A stretch of 64,000 nt of DNA, taken from Bicyclus anynana. Taxonomy: Eukaryota > Arthropoda > Insecta > Lepidoptera > Nymphalidae. The position numbers and the translations under genes were made by a program. Shown here one piece after another: positions 37,880 to 49,100 of this stretch. The DNA lies in assembly GCF_947172395.1 (NCBI RefSeq), contig NC_069100.1, forward strand, positions 13,668,109 through 13,732,108, written 5' to 3'. The first letter of the stretch is position 1, and each line of letters begins with the position of its first letter. Below the pieces are notes generated by a model. The model saw nothing but the letters and a program-made list of their open reading frames with translations, searched no databases and was not told the DNA's origin.

Positions 37880-38444
37880 AAAAAAAATTTAGGCAAAGTA
37901 AACTTAACTCATGACAAATTGAACTTGCAAATTTGGCAAAGAAATTGGTATATATATTTTATTTTATGAATAAATAACTTGGTTTTGGTTGTACAGTCGA
38001 AACAAGCGTGTATTTCATTTATTAATAATAATAATTCCAAAGTGCATTCTTGCTTTGCTGATGCTACTTCAGTTTCATATACCTACGTACTAATACAACC
38101 AAGACCAATTCAATCATAAAATAGTATATTTACATGAAATCTCGATATTATAAACATTTAAAGTTATTCTATTTTCGGAAAACGCTTCTGCTTTGTGTGT
38201 AGTAGTAACAACACAAACGCGTTTATGTGTTTCTAAGTACCGTCAGCACAGTAGTAATGCATTTTAAATTTTTTGAAATTATATTGTGGGGGTGTGTGTC
38301 ACATCGACACCCGTTTACTAAAAAAACAGTAGCATAGCCATAACTTACATACAGATGATTTATTAACAATCTTTCTGTTTTTCTTACGGCCATAGTTTCA
38401 CACAAAATCCCAGTTGTCTGACCTTATTATTATAATCTGGCAAG

Positions 38445-38650
38445 TTTGTTGATGAGACTCTCATGGTATGCGGGCGACGGGGGAAAGACGGCGCGGGTGT
38501 GAAATCGTGCGTGCGGGGAAGTGAGGTGCATCAGTCGTGGGTTTTTCATTCATCGCTACATGCCCCCCCCGGCCCGCGCGTACCATCGAGAGTGTTACGA
38601 ACGAAGTTGCCAAGTATTACCAAAGCATCTTCTGAAAATAGAATATCTTA
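38445..38650 (+). repeat. GC-rich dispersed repeat, inverted partner of 57150-57345
   Basis: TGAGGTGCATCAGTCGTGGG, TTTTTCATTCATCGCTACAT and AGTGTTACGAACGAAGTTGC appear in inverse at 57165-57280. Confidence 0.8.
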
Positions 38651-38654
38651 CTAT

Positions 38655-39321
38655 AGTGCGATACAAAAGAGTAGAAAATAAATGAGGGCACTTATTGTGG
38701 TTCATAGGGCAACACTGTGTTCTGTCATCCACTTGGGATTGCAACTACCTTGATACTTGATAATAATTGATACTTTGTTTTATATTGTTGCTGTTGAAAA
38801 TAATATTACTATCTGATATAAATAAATTAATAACTATATTTGGAAAATACTATCTAGCAGCGGCGAAGAGTCCATATATGCCGATTCCCGCCGGGTTACC
38901 TTTTAAAAATCCGTACATACATATTCATTATTGTAATGAATATGTACATAAGTATGAAAAACCGGAGTTTGTATCAAGTGGTATGAATTTCCTTTTCTTT
39001 GGGACGGCTTGCCTTCGTCATAATTCCATCCTTCGCCAGTGCTATCTAGCCTCACAGTAAGCATCATATGATATGGGTAAGGTAGCTGATTTCATGATTT
39101 ACATTTAATAAATATAAATAAATTCAAGTTAATCTCATCAAAATAAATTATATTTATTGTAATTCGTTTGGTGATTATTGGAATTTCCACTTTGATTTTA
39201 ATAATTTGGTAAAACTATCAATAATTATTGGTTGCTCTATAATGACAGTAAATGTGTGTGTTGCCACACAGTGAGTTTATAAGTTCCATTTTTATTAACT
39301 TCTACTCTTTTATGTCGCACT
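38655..39321. mobile_element. TIR element (AGTGCGAYACAAAAGAGTAG ends), copy 1 with nested insert
   Basis: Left AGTGCGATACAAAAGAGTAG, right CTACTCTTTTATGTCGCACT. The inside matches 46054-46541 (TGTGTTCTGTCATCCACTTG, AATAATATTACTATCTGATA, TGTTGCCACACAGTGAGTTT) except for an extra block at about 38857-39065 that looks like a nested insertion. No transposase. Confidence 0.85.
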
Positions 39322-39627
39322 GTACTACATTGTATAAATGATAATCCCCAATGAATATGGTCCATTATAGATTTAAAGCAAGCTTCGTTAAAAATAATTT
39401 AAGTGGCTGTGACATAGTTAATACATATGAAAAAAACCTTTTGCCGGGCGAATGCCAGCCTTAGCTGTACATTAATATAATTTAAATCGTATATTTATGT
39501 ATTTACACAATTTTTTTTTTCGAATATTCTCCAAAATTGATTGATTTATGTCAAAGTAAAGCTTCTAATAACTAACATAATAAGAAAAATAAATTAGATT
39601 GGTGTAGCAGAATTTTAAATAAATATA

Positions 39628-39740
39628 ACTAGCAGACCTCCTTAATTCGGCCATGTTGCTTAATCCGTTCTTAGCGTACGTCTAGTTAACAATAAACTAC
39701 CTCCCTGCCAAATTTCATTTTTGTATGTCAAGCGGTAAAA
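39628..39740 (+). repeat. Dispersed repeat, partner of 20270-20475
   Basis: AACTAGCAGACCTCCTTAAT, CTTAATCCGTTCTTAGCGTA, CCCTGCCAAATTTCATTTTT. Confidence 0.65.
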
Positions 39741-39754
39741 GTATGATGAAAAAA

Positions 39755-39835
39755 TACAGAAATGACGGGAATCGAACCCATGTCTATGGCTATAGAGGCC
39801 AGAAAGCTTATCCACATGATCACAGTCCCATATAC
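39755..39835 (-). repeat. tRNA-like SINE head
   Basis: In inverse it reads GGGTTCGATTCCCGTCATT with an upstream TGTGATCATGTGGATAAG-type A-box region. It lacks a plausible full cloverleaf, so it is read as a SINE head. Confidence 0.5.
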
Positions 39836-39857
39836 CACTACTATAATGACATACGTC

Positions 39858-40013
39858 ATTATAATTATTTTTATTAAATTATAAAAATAATTATTATTTT
39901 TATTAAATTATAAAAATAATTATTATTTTTATTAAATTATAAAAATAATTATTATTTTTATTAAATTATAAAAATAATTATTATTTTTATTAAATTATAA
40001 AAATAATTATTAT
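39858..40013 (+). repeat. Five-copy 29-base quasi-palindromic tandem repeat
   Basis: Unit core TTTTTATTAAATTATAAAAA repeated five times with ATAATTATTA between. Each unit can fold on itself. Confidence 0.92.
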
Positions 40014-40857
40014 ACTATAAGATTTTTTCTCTTGTTTACTGTTAATCGTACTCCCTTTTTTTTACTGTTTCTTACTTTTTGTTTGTAAATTTTGAACAAA
40101 TTTTTAAATTTGAATACTAAATTAATAATGTATTGTGTATTTAAAACCTTGCGTTGATGCGTTGGTCAGATCAAATCCGCACCACTCTCGATACAAAAGT
40201 ACACGATGCTCTACAAGTCGCGAAAAGCCGAGCCGCATGGCGTGACATCGTGCGGAAAAAGTTATGAATGTGTGATAGGGGTCACGACCCTCAGTAATGA
40301 GGAACACGACGCGGAGAGAGAGAGATTTAAAACCTTACATTTTGAAAACCCTTATGCAAATTTTATTTCGGGCTGGCATTTGCGCTTAGGTTTCCTTCTA
40401 GCGAACATTCTGTAGTTTATATTATTATTATTATAATTATTTTCACGCAAAGAGAAAAAAAAACGTGTAACAAAAAATAAATGCGCGATTCAAATCGCCC
40501 TTGAGTGTATAATGTATAATATAATTATTAATTATTAAATGTATGAGAAAAAAAAATCAATTTTGTAATATAATGAAAAAAAAAAACAGCATTGTAATGG
40601 ATGTATTATATAGTTTGTATGTGTATCATATTATTATTATTAGTTGTCTGGCCGGTCCAGTGATGTATGGAAAGTGAAAAGTGAGTAAAACCCCTCCTTA
40701 TATTTCCTTAGGATTTTTTTTTAAATGTATTATATTGTATGTTATTTTGTATCTACAATGGTTATTTGTATGGTTGACATTGTATGGTAGTATACTAGCC
40801 AGCCTATATATTCTAAATATGTCCTAGTCGATGTATTTATTTTCATTTATAGGATAC

Positions 40858-41035
40858 TAGCTGACGCCGCGCCGTTTCACCCGCGTGGTTCCGGTTCCCG
40901 TAGGAATACAGGGATAATATATAGCCTATATCCTTCCTCGATAAATGGGTTATCTAACACTGAAAGATTTTTTCAAATGGGACCAGTAGTTCCTGAGATT
41001 CAACCAAACAAACAAACTCTTCAGCTTTATAATAA
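40858..41035 (+). repeat. GACGCCGCG dispersed repeat, copy 2
   Basis: CTGACGCCGCGCCGTTTCAC, AATACAGGGATAATATATAG, GATAAATGGGTTATCTAACA. Confidence 0.8.
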
Positions 41036-41446
41036 AATGCTCGCTTAAAATAAAAATGACAGCGACTTACGGCTGATAGTTCTCTCGAGATGTAAATTAT
41101 TATCTTTGTCCTATTCTTGCCCTAGTTGGATCTGTTTGGCTATTGATTGGCATAAATCTATGTTTTCACCAAGTTCAGGCTAAGAGGAGTTACTTTATGA
41201 CTTATGGAATCATACATATATCTATATTGGGTACAGCAATTTTTATCAAAATCGGACAAGTCGTTCTTGAGGTGTCTTATGTATATATATAACTCTATGG
41301 TTATATAATCGCTTTCTTTTGGTTTCTTTCGCCTTCTTTTTCTTCTTTTACTCAAAATATATCTTAGTAGAGTTATCAGTAGTTTGATAGTAGAAGGATA
41401 AAAAGTTAAAATCTCGTGATTTTTTTTAACATTATAATATATTACT

Positions 41447-41662
41447 AGCGGAAAACCGTGATCTCATAGACGTATGTTTTCCAAAAATCCCGCATGATTT
41501 TATTGGGATGGAATTATGTGTTAATCCAAGGTATATTCTACCTTTGTTTCATATTTCAGCCAAATCGGTTTAGTAGTTGCGGCGTGAAGTAGTAACAAAC
41601 ATAAAGACACACACAGATTGTCACACAAACTTTCGCCTTTATGTTATATTAGTGTGATTTAT
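41447..41662 (+). repeat. Dispersed 3'-end repeat, partner of 7063-7305
   Basis: CCAAATCGGTTTAGTAGTTG, AGTAACAAACATAAAGACAC, ACTTTCGCCTTTATGTTATA. Confidence 0.65.
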
Positions 41663-42439
41663 ACAATAAAAGATTAGTCGCAAAAGTCATACGATTTATC
41701 ACCAACCATACAACTAACCATTTTAAAAAGACCACTGTCAAATTTATTTGTGCACGCAATCTCTTACTCAATACCCTATCAAGTGTGTCATAAATAAATT
41801 TGACAGACACTATTTATGATCTTGATTACATTCACAGTAATATGACAGACAATCGAGTACTGAATAGTCAAATGGTAAAAAATAGGCCTAGAAAGAGCGT
41901 TCACAACTGACGTAAAGTAATCGCAAATTGTTAAAAGGTGAACTTTCCGCCCTAGTGAGACAAATTGCATTGTTTGTGTGCTTAATGTGAACAGCGTTAG
42001 GTTATCTATATGGAAATTGTGATTTATAAAAAACAGTAAAAAATTACAATTAAACTTATTATTACTTGATAGTTTATTATTTATTAAAATATTACCCATA
42101 GTGTAACCTAACAGAAAACTTTTCTGCGGTGAATTATTTTACCAGTAATGCTAATATGCGAAAAACGAGATAATATCGTGGAGAGAAATAGACATATTTC
42201 AACCAATGGTGGTGCAACTACCACTACGTGGAAATTGAAAAGGCTGGGACAACTCCGCCTCCATTTTGTCGAATTTTGTCTATTTCTCTGCACTTGGGTC
42301 GCGTGTTAGCACTACTGGTGCAAACAAAAAAAAACAGTACGTTTTTAATTTGATGTGCACTTTCACAATATTACTGCTGTAACTCACCACTTTTTTCTTA
42401 TTTATTATTGTTTAAAAATTCATAGTTCAGAGAAGCGTT
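41663..42439 (+). other. Intergenic, small inverted repeat and a dispersed repeat
   Basis: Short inverse pair TGTCAAATTTATTT/AAATAAATTTGACA near 41737-41811. The segment 42140-42310 (GAGATAATATCGTGGAGAGA, CAACCAATGG, TTTTGTC..ATTTCTCT) resembles 48930-49095. Confidence 0.5.
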
Positions 42440-42700
42440 CACAAACTTTTTCATCAAGCTATGTTTGACAAACATTTTTCATCAAGCCATGTTTGACAAA
42501 CACTTTCATCAAGCCATTTTTGACAAACATTTTTCATCAAGCCATGTTTGACAAACACTTTCATCAAGCCATTTTTGAGAAACATTTTTCATCAAGCCAT
42601 GTTTGACAAACACTTTCATCAAGCCATTTTTGACAAACATTTTTATCAAGTACTTAATGTTTCACAAACATTTTTATCAAGCCATGTTTGACGAACTTAT
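42440..42700 (+). repeat. Higher-order satellite: alternating 27/28-base units
   Basis: Units CATCAAGCCATGTTTGACAA+ACACTTT and CATCAAGCCATTTTTGACAA+ACATTTTT alternate as a 55-base dimer, three dimers plus one leading and two degenerate trailing units. Confidence 0.92.
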
Positions 42701-43149
42701 TGATCAATGAAAAACATACGCTTCAAACTAAGCTTTAACGATGTTTGACAAACACGTTTGATTTGACGAATACATAAGTGCTGGAACTAACATATACAGT
42801 TTATGAACCATGTCACGGTGATCGCCATTTTGAAAAACCTTGTACTAAAATTGCCACCCTCACTTTAGGGGTTCCCTAACGATGCTAGGGGCGTTGTTTA
42901 CGTCAGATGTGGACGAATGGGGTTAGGGCAAGCTAAATAAGTGAAATGCAAGGTCTGTTTAAATTTTAAGGTTAGCTTTTCAGTATTTGTGGGTTACCCG
43001 AACGTGAAATAACTAATGTTTCTTTGAACTTTTCCATTTTATTCATACGTTTTTTCATGTTCGACCTTGAAAGAAAGCTGTGTGTTTTCCGATCTACGCT
43101 TAATTTGGTTACATGTGAAAACTGCAAAACTATTTATTAGTATACTCAG

Positions 43150-43218
43150 TGGCACAATTATCCGCCCACTTTAATATACTTGCGTCTTATTAATAAAGGG
43201 CGGATAATTGTGCCTCTA
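43150..43218. mobile_element. Mini hairpin element, copy 2
   Basis: GTGGCACAATTATCCGCCCA at the left and GGGCGGATAATTGTGCCTCT at the right. Same family as 7316-7383. Confidence 0.8.
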
Positions 43219-43219
43219 A

Positions 43220-45640
43220 TATATAAGAGCGCTAAGACAGACAACAGAACTTTTTGTGTTTAGGTTTTAGCGCTCTGCTCTGTCCCGATTTTTGGATTTT
43301 TTTTTTTTTTTGATATCCTCTTATATAGAATTATATTAGTTTATGAAAGAGACGTTAGTTATTTTATGTTTGCAAGCTTTCGTGTATACTAATACATATG
43401 ACTATATTATGTACATTTATTGTGTCACTGTGTATATTATTAAAATTAATTACTTAGAAACCTAATATGAATCAAGTCATCTACTTTTAAAACCATATTT
43501 TTTTTCCAACTACAAAATGAATGGCCGTTAGCCGAATCTAGTGAGCTCATTTGGTTAATAATATTTTGTTATTTTTAGGCCAGATTAGCTAAATGGTAAG
43601 ATTTGTTCTAGGATGGTCTAACAGTCCAATATTGGACTATGTGATGCTCTAAAAACTATTAAAAAAATCAGTATATTGTCATATTACAATACGTGCTTAT
43701 CTCTGACGCAACGGTAACCATTGTTTGGTGGATGGTTTTGGCTCGAAACACAAATAGTTACTCGTAACTGATATTTAGTTTGCTATCTTCAATATTACTA
43801 TCATATTTTGTTCTTTAGAGAAAAAAATCTTTTTCCACTATAACCTGTAAACTTTCAGCCTATTTCTAACGATATATTTTCATAGTTTCAGAAATTCCTA
43901 TGTATATATGTATAACATTTTAAATCTAATAATCTTTGTAATTCTGTGTGTGGATTTAAAAGTTAAACTTTTAATCAAAACTTTTCTCAATTTTGTAAAA
44001 CTGAATTAAATTTCTATTGTAATGTAAATCTCGAAACTACGTGTAAGTGGGGTTTAATTGTTTGTGAAAAAAAATCAACATATGAACTTTTTTTAATAAG
44101 TACTACGAGTATTTGATTGATAGGCACTTTTGAAACGTCAAATTTTTACGATTAATTTGAGGAAAATCGTCAAGATACCCGACAGTTGCTCTTTTAAAGT
44201 AATATTTTTTTTATTACAATATTATCATCCATAGACGCCATCCATCGTCCATTATCTGAAATAACCCAGAAGAATGTTTTGCGGGTATTTGAAAGAATTT
44301 TGAGGGTAGAATTTTTTGCTATTATTCTGTTTTATGACGTCAGATGTAATACGTAAGCTGATGTCTTATCCGCGATAACAAATATTTGTATCACTAGTTT
44401 ACTTTTATCTGGGCTCTCATTGATCGTCATAATTTTTAAGCTTGTTTTAAATAAAACAAAATTTCAACTTGAAACTTAAAAACATTAGTGATTTAGTTAT
44501 TGTAAACACGTTACTTCATTTGTTACACGTAAATTTCTCAATTAAAAAAAAATGCCTAAAAATATTTCTACCCTCTTTCGAGAGTATCTTATATTGGATG
44601 GACACTCCAACCCCCTTTTATTATATTCCTAAAGATAACGGTGACGATGTAGATTACGCACTTCTTTTTAGAGATTTATGTAAAACCGATTGTCAGCAAG
44701 TGTATAATGTTTTAACATACCTAATTATTGTGAAATCCATGAAAATTACATAAAGAATCTATTGATTATTTATTATTGATGTGTATATGTAGAATTTAGA
44801 AGAAAAAAATGTGTCTGTTAGCTTACACTTAGATATTATAGTAGGTAAATGAAACAAAGGTAACGTGAATTATCACTAACTATTCTATCGAAATAATATT
44901 ATATGTAAATTGAGGGTAGACAAACTACATCCAGACAAAAAGTTACTAATTTAAAGAATATTTTAACTCTACCTCTTTTTATTTGTAATCATATCTATTG
45001 CTACTTCTAATATGAAATCCATGCTCTTGCATTTGTTATGAAAGTTATAATTCTGAGGATATCTGAAAAATTCTTGAATAGTTAAGTGATTGAATTTGCC
45101 TCTAACTACCGATTGCCGCAGTTAAAGTGTAGTTTCTTTTTCGGAATTTAAATTTTCGATTCCTATAAATGTAATTAGAGATTTTAACGCAAAACTAAGA
45201 AAAAATGTTACGGCAAAAAATAAAATAAAAAAAATGTAATGATTAATAAAATTTTTGTGGTTATGTATCTAAATGTTCACATTGGGGTTTTAAATAATAA
45301 TATCTAGCCTGTATACTTATGCGAAACTTCATCATTCACGTTTTGCGGATATTGTGTCCTGTTGTTGCAATCAAAAAAATTGCGGGCGCCATTTTTTATC
45401 TTGCAAAAAAGTGTTTGCAATTAAAAGAAAAGCGCTCGCGACAAAAAAAAATAATGTAATGGTTTTAACTGTCTGTCTATACATGTATAACTAGTAAGTA
45501 TCATATACTGTACAAAAGGCTGCAAATTTGGGAAAAAAAAATGTAAAAAAAAAAACATTGGCCCCATATTTGGGGCTGTTAACATACGCTTAATAATGTG
45601 GATAGAAAATGTACCTCATAAGTTCTGATTCATAGATTAG
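43220..45640 (+). other. Intergenic AT-rich sequence, no gene seen
   Basis: Open frames here (for example 44469-44753) have no recognisable motif. A degenerate piece of the 14338 repeat family lies near 44125-44195. Confidence 0.5.
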
Positions 45641-45822
45641 GCTGCGCGGGAGGTTTGAACGCGTTCTTTGCGTTGAACTTTCCCCCCTTTGCTTTGTTTG
45701 GGCTGGCTGCGCAGACGCATGCGTGATGTACTTTATTTTTGATGTAAATATTACTTTTTTTTTATTGAATATTATTTCGTCGGTCCGGATGCGAGGCCGG
45801 GGGACGCGTTCAAACCGCCCGC
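45641..45822. mobile_element. Possible MITE with GCGGGAGGTTTGAACGCGT ends
   Basis: GCGCGGGAGGTTTGAACGCG at the left is inverse to ACGCGTTCAAACCGCCCGC at the right. GC-rich ends in very AT-rich surroundings. Confidence 0.6.
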
Positions 45823-46053
45823 CTAAAAAAAACTTATAATATGTGTAACAAAAAATCGCTGTAAATTGTTTGTAAAAATAGTCATGTTCAGAATTAATTT
45901 TCAGTGTAGTTTTTGTTGATTATATTTTTTTTTCAACCGGAAATTGCTGAATAAAGCGACGATTCTGTTTCAATTTATATTGTTTAATTTTTTTATATCT
46001 TCCTACCAACTCCCGTGTAAACTATATACCTATAATAAAAAAAATGTAGGTGT

Positions 46054-46541
46054 AGTGCGGCACAAAAAAGTAGAAAATAAATGAGGTCGCTGTAGTCCCT
46101 TATTGTTGTTCTTATGGTAACCCTGTGTTCTGTTATCCACTTGGGAATTGGGATTGCATTACAACTTCATTGATACAATTGATAATAATTTAATATTTTG
46201 TTCTACACGTAGGTAATATTATGTTTTTATTTTTAATATGATGATCTGTTGAAAATAATATTATCTAATATAAATAAATTAATTAATACCTATATTTGAA
46301 AAATACCTACTACATAGCCGATTTTATGATTTACATTTATTTTTAAATAAATTCAAGTCATTCTCATCTAAATAAATTATATTTATTTTGATTCGTCTGG
46401 TAATTTTCTGAAAATACTATCAATAATATTTGTTAGCTCTATAGTGACAGATGTTTGTGATAATGACAATGAATGTGGTGTTGCCACACAGCGAGTTTAT
46501 TAGTTCGTTTTTTATTAACTTCTACTCTTTTGTGTCGCACT
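46054..46541. mobile_element. TIR element copy 2 (uninterrupted)
   Basis: AGTGCGGCACAAAAAAGTAG at the left and CTACTCTTTTGTGTCGCACT at the right; 488 bases, no coding capacity. It gives the uninterrupted form against which copy 1's insert is seen. Confidence 0.85.
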
Positions 46542-46659
46542 ATACATGAGTGATTTAGATGTAAAACTATTACCACCAAGCACATGCTGTATTTCGGAGT
46601 ATGAAGGGTTTGGTTGCAAGATCATCTACAGGCACACATTGAAGCTGAGTGCCCGTAAA

Positions 46660-46775
46660 GCTGAGGGTTCATCATCATCATTATCAGCCTATTACGGCAG
46701 GGTCTCCCTCATTACAGGAGAGGGGATAATGGAGTTCAGACATATTCACTGCACTGGTCCAATGCGGATTGACAG
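46660..46775 (+). repeat. Dispersed repeat (CATCATCATTATCAGCC family)
   Basis: TCATCATCATTATCAGCCTA, then GGAGTTCAGACATATTCACT and CCAATGCGGATTGACAGG. It is followed directly by a SINE. Confidence 0.6.
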
Positions 46776-47043
46776 GTTTTTTTTTGTTCTCTACAAGTTA
46801 GCACTTGACTACATTGTAAGTGTTGATGCAATTAAAGATGGAAACGGTCTAACTCGGTTTCTACATGACATCGTACCGGAACGCTAAATTGCGGTACGTC
46901 TTTCTCGGCAGGGTGGTAACTAGCTACGGCCGTAGCCTCCCACCAGCCATACCTGGACCAATTAAGAAAACCTCAATCGGCCCAGCCGGGGATCGAACCC
47001 AAGACCTCAGTCTTGTAAATCCACCGCGCCACGGAGGTCGTCG
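46776..47043 (-). mobile_element. tRNA-derived SINE, A box deleted
   Basis: Same family as 53627-53955, minus strand. The head reads TCCACCGCGCCACGGAGG, lacking the GCATACCACT piece, so the A box is lost while the B box (GGGATCGAACC in inverse) remains. Confidence 0.88.
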
Positions 47044-47458
47044 AAGGTTAAGTGTGATAATGTCACTATCGACCGACGGCTTAGAGGCACTGGGTGGAAC
47101 ATCACCAACTTCCCAACTCCAGGCTGAGAATTTCGTTGAAATTTAATAGAAAGATAATAAGTATCTCATATAGCCCAACCCAGGACCTAATCATCCGAAA
47201 CATCTATTACGGGCATTTCAATCAAGGCAGCTGGTTATATAGTTTATTTCTGAGATAGTTTGTTTCCGATCCGAATGGCAGTGCTTATACTGAAAAGCCC
47301 TTCAGCATGTTTTCTGTTGTATTTAATTACCTCCCAAGTTTAAACCAAGATAGAATAATCATCTTCAAGACTATTCTCAATCTTACCGTTGCTGTGCTTC
47401 AAGCTCATTGTTGCTTGTTCTAATTATTTTTTTTCCAATACTTACGTCATTATTATAA

Positions 47459-47545
47459 AACCATATTCGGCTCAATGCTGACCACGAGTCTCCTCTCAGC
47501 ATGAGAGGGGTTAGGCCAATAGTCCACCACGTTGGACCCAATCCA
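47459..47545 (+). repeat. Dispersed repeat (CCATATTCGGCTCA family)
   Basis: CCATATTCGGCTCAATGCTG, GAGTCTCCTCTCAGCATGAG, AGGCCAATAGTCCACCACG. It shows the normal middle that is replaced by a hairpin at 15119-15190. Confidence 0.75.
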
Positions 47546-47707
47546 ATACTCACATGTTTGCCATAAATTGTATCGCTCTCATAGTAGGACTACAGTACCT
47601 ACGCAGACATCATGGCCTCGTTGTCTAGGCTAGGGTATGATAATTGTAAGATTGTTGTGTACAGTAGATATATCTTGAAAAGTACCTTATCCAAATAACG
47701 TTTTATG

Positions 47708-47784
47708 TGTGCATGACCTGGGACTCGAACCCTGGACATGATTATCCTTAGCACAAGAATAAGCCGACCACTAGACCAACAAAA
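47708..47784 (-). repeat. tRNA-like sequence, probably a SINE head
   Basis: In inverse: TTGGTCTAGTGGTCGGCTTA (A box) and GGGTTCGAGTCCCAGGTCAT (B box), spaced as in a tRNA. The anticodon arm does not look sound, so a SINE head is preferred to a working tRNA. Confidence 0.55.
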
Positions 47785-47797
47785 GCGCTTACTTTTT

Positions 47798-48527
47798 TAA
47801 CCGACTTCAAAAAGGAGGAGGTTCTCAATTCGGCCGGTATTTTTTTTTTTTTTTTTTATGTATGTACATCGATTACACAAAGACGCCTGGACTGATTTCA
47901 AATTTTCTTTTTTTGTTTAAAACGGTATAGTCCCCATTTGGTCCCATTGCCATCATGACAAGATCTGATGATGTGATCCTGGAGAAATTGAGGGGAATTT
48001 TCGAAAATTATATGGGTGTCTAGTGTGTTCGTGAACTTTTCCATTTAGTGCTTTTAAGAAATACAAAATTATGAAGGTTTAAAATCGATCTGATGATGGA
48101 GCCATAAAACAGACGAGGGAACTCCTTGGCAATTTACAGCAGTTACCTTGTGTTTGGGCTTGATTAATTTGTCTTAATGAGAACTTTCCACATAGATAGG
48201 TTGTGACTGTCATTTAGGGGTTTGGTGATGAAGACCAAGGACAATTAAGGGAACTCCTTAACAGTTAACAGTAACTACCTTGTGTTTGGCCTTGATTAAT
48301 TCGTATTGCTGAGAACTTTCTACCTAGATGAGTTGTGTCTGTTATTAGGGGTCTGATGATGAAGACCAAGGTCAATGATGGGAACCCCTTGACGGTTTAC
48401 GGTAGCTACCTTGTGCTTGGGCTTGATTAATTTGTATTGCTGAGAATTTTGTACCAAGATGGGTTGTGACTGTCATTAGGGGTCTGATGTATTCGTTTGA
48501 GATGAAATTTTACACTAAAAATTGAAA
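47798..48527 (+). repeat. Dispersed repeat beginning ACCGACTTCAAAAAGGAGGA, with internal ~120-base repeats
   Basis: GAGGAGGTTCTCAATTCGGC opening, then three diverged units near 48110, 48230 and 48355 sharing GGGAACTCCTT, CAGTAACTACCTTGTGTTTG and TGATTAATT. The family opening is common in Lepidoptera. Confidence 0.7.
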
Positions 48528-48895
48528 AATAATAAAAATTTTAATAAAAAAAATACAACCGACTTCAAAACCTAAAAACTTACCCACTAAACTAAAAAGC
48601 GAAAAATAACATCATAATATGTTCTACCTGCTGATCAGTATGAAGTCGGTGCTTAGCCGATGTTGTCTTAATTTAAGCCATTTCTGACAGGACCACATGA
48701 AACAACATTGTCTGCAAAATCTAAATCTATAAGATATGCTCACATGGCTTGAACTAATACATCACCGGCTTAGCACCGCCTTCATACTGATCAGCAGGTA
48801 GAACATTATGATGTTATTTTTCGCTTTTTAGTTTAGTGGGTAAGTTTTTAGGTTTTGAAGTCGGTTGTATTTTTTTTATTAAAATTTTTATTATT
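48528..48895. mobile_element. Foldback element with ~130-base inverted arms
   Basis: Left arm runs from AATAATAAAAATTTTAATAA through ACAACCGACTTCAAAACCTA and GTTCTACCTGCTGATCAGTA to GGTGCTTAGCCG. The right arm is the inverse with few mismatches. The centre is about 100 unique bases. No coding capacity. Confidence 0.9.
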
Positions 48896-48929
48896 ATAGT
48901 ATTAGAACGAAGTTCTTTATTTTGTGAAT

Positions 48930-49100
48930 CCTGTGGCACTACATGCGATCGAGATAATCTCATGAAGAGAAGTAGACAAAATTCAACCAATGGCGACGCA
49001 AGCGGAAATACCGCTCTTTCATTGCGTTGGTACGAAAGAGACGCGACTGGAACAACTCTGACGTCATTTGACGAAATTTTGTCTACATTTCTCTTCAATG
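48930..49100 (+). repeat. Repeat related to 42140-42310
   Basis: GAGATAATCTCATGAAGAGA, AATTCAACCAATGGCGAC and TTTTGTCTACATTTCTCTTC resemble the other copy in order. Confidence 0.5.

Noticed and set aside
44469..44753. Small hypothetical gene
   Set aside because: 94-codon AT-rich frame without motif or neighbours to support it.
47708..47784. Possible real tRNA gene (minus strand)
   Set aside because: A and B boxes are good but the arms do not pair convincingly by eye and similar heads recur in SINEs; a tRNA scan would settle it.
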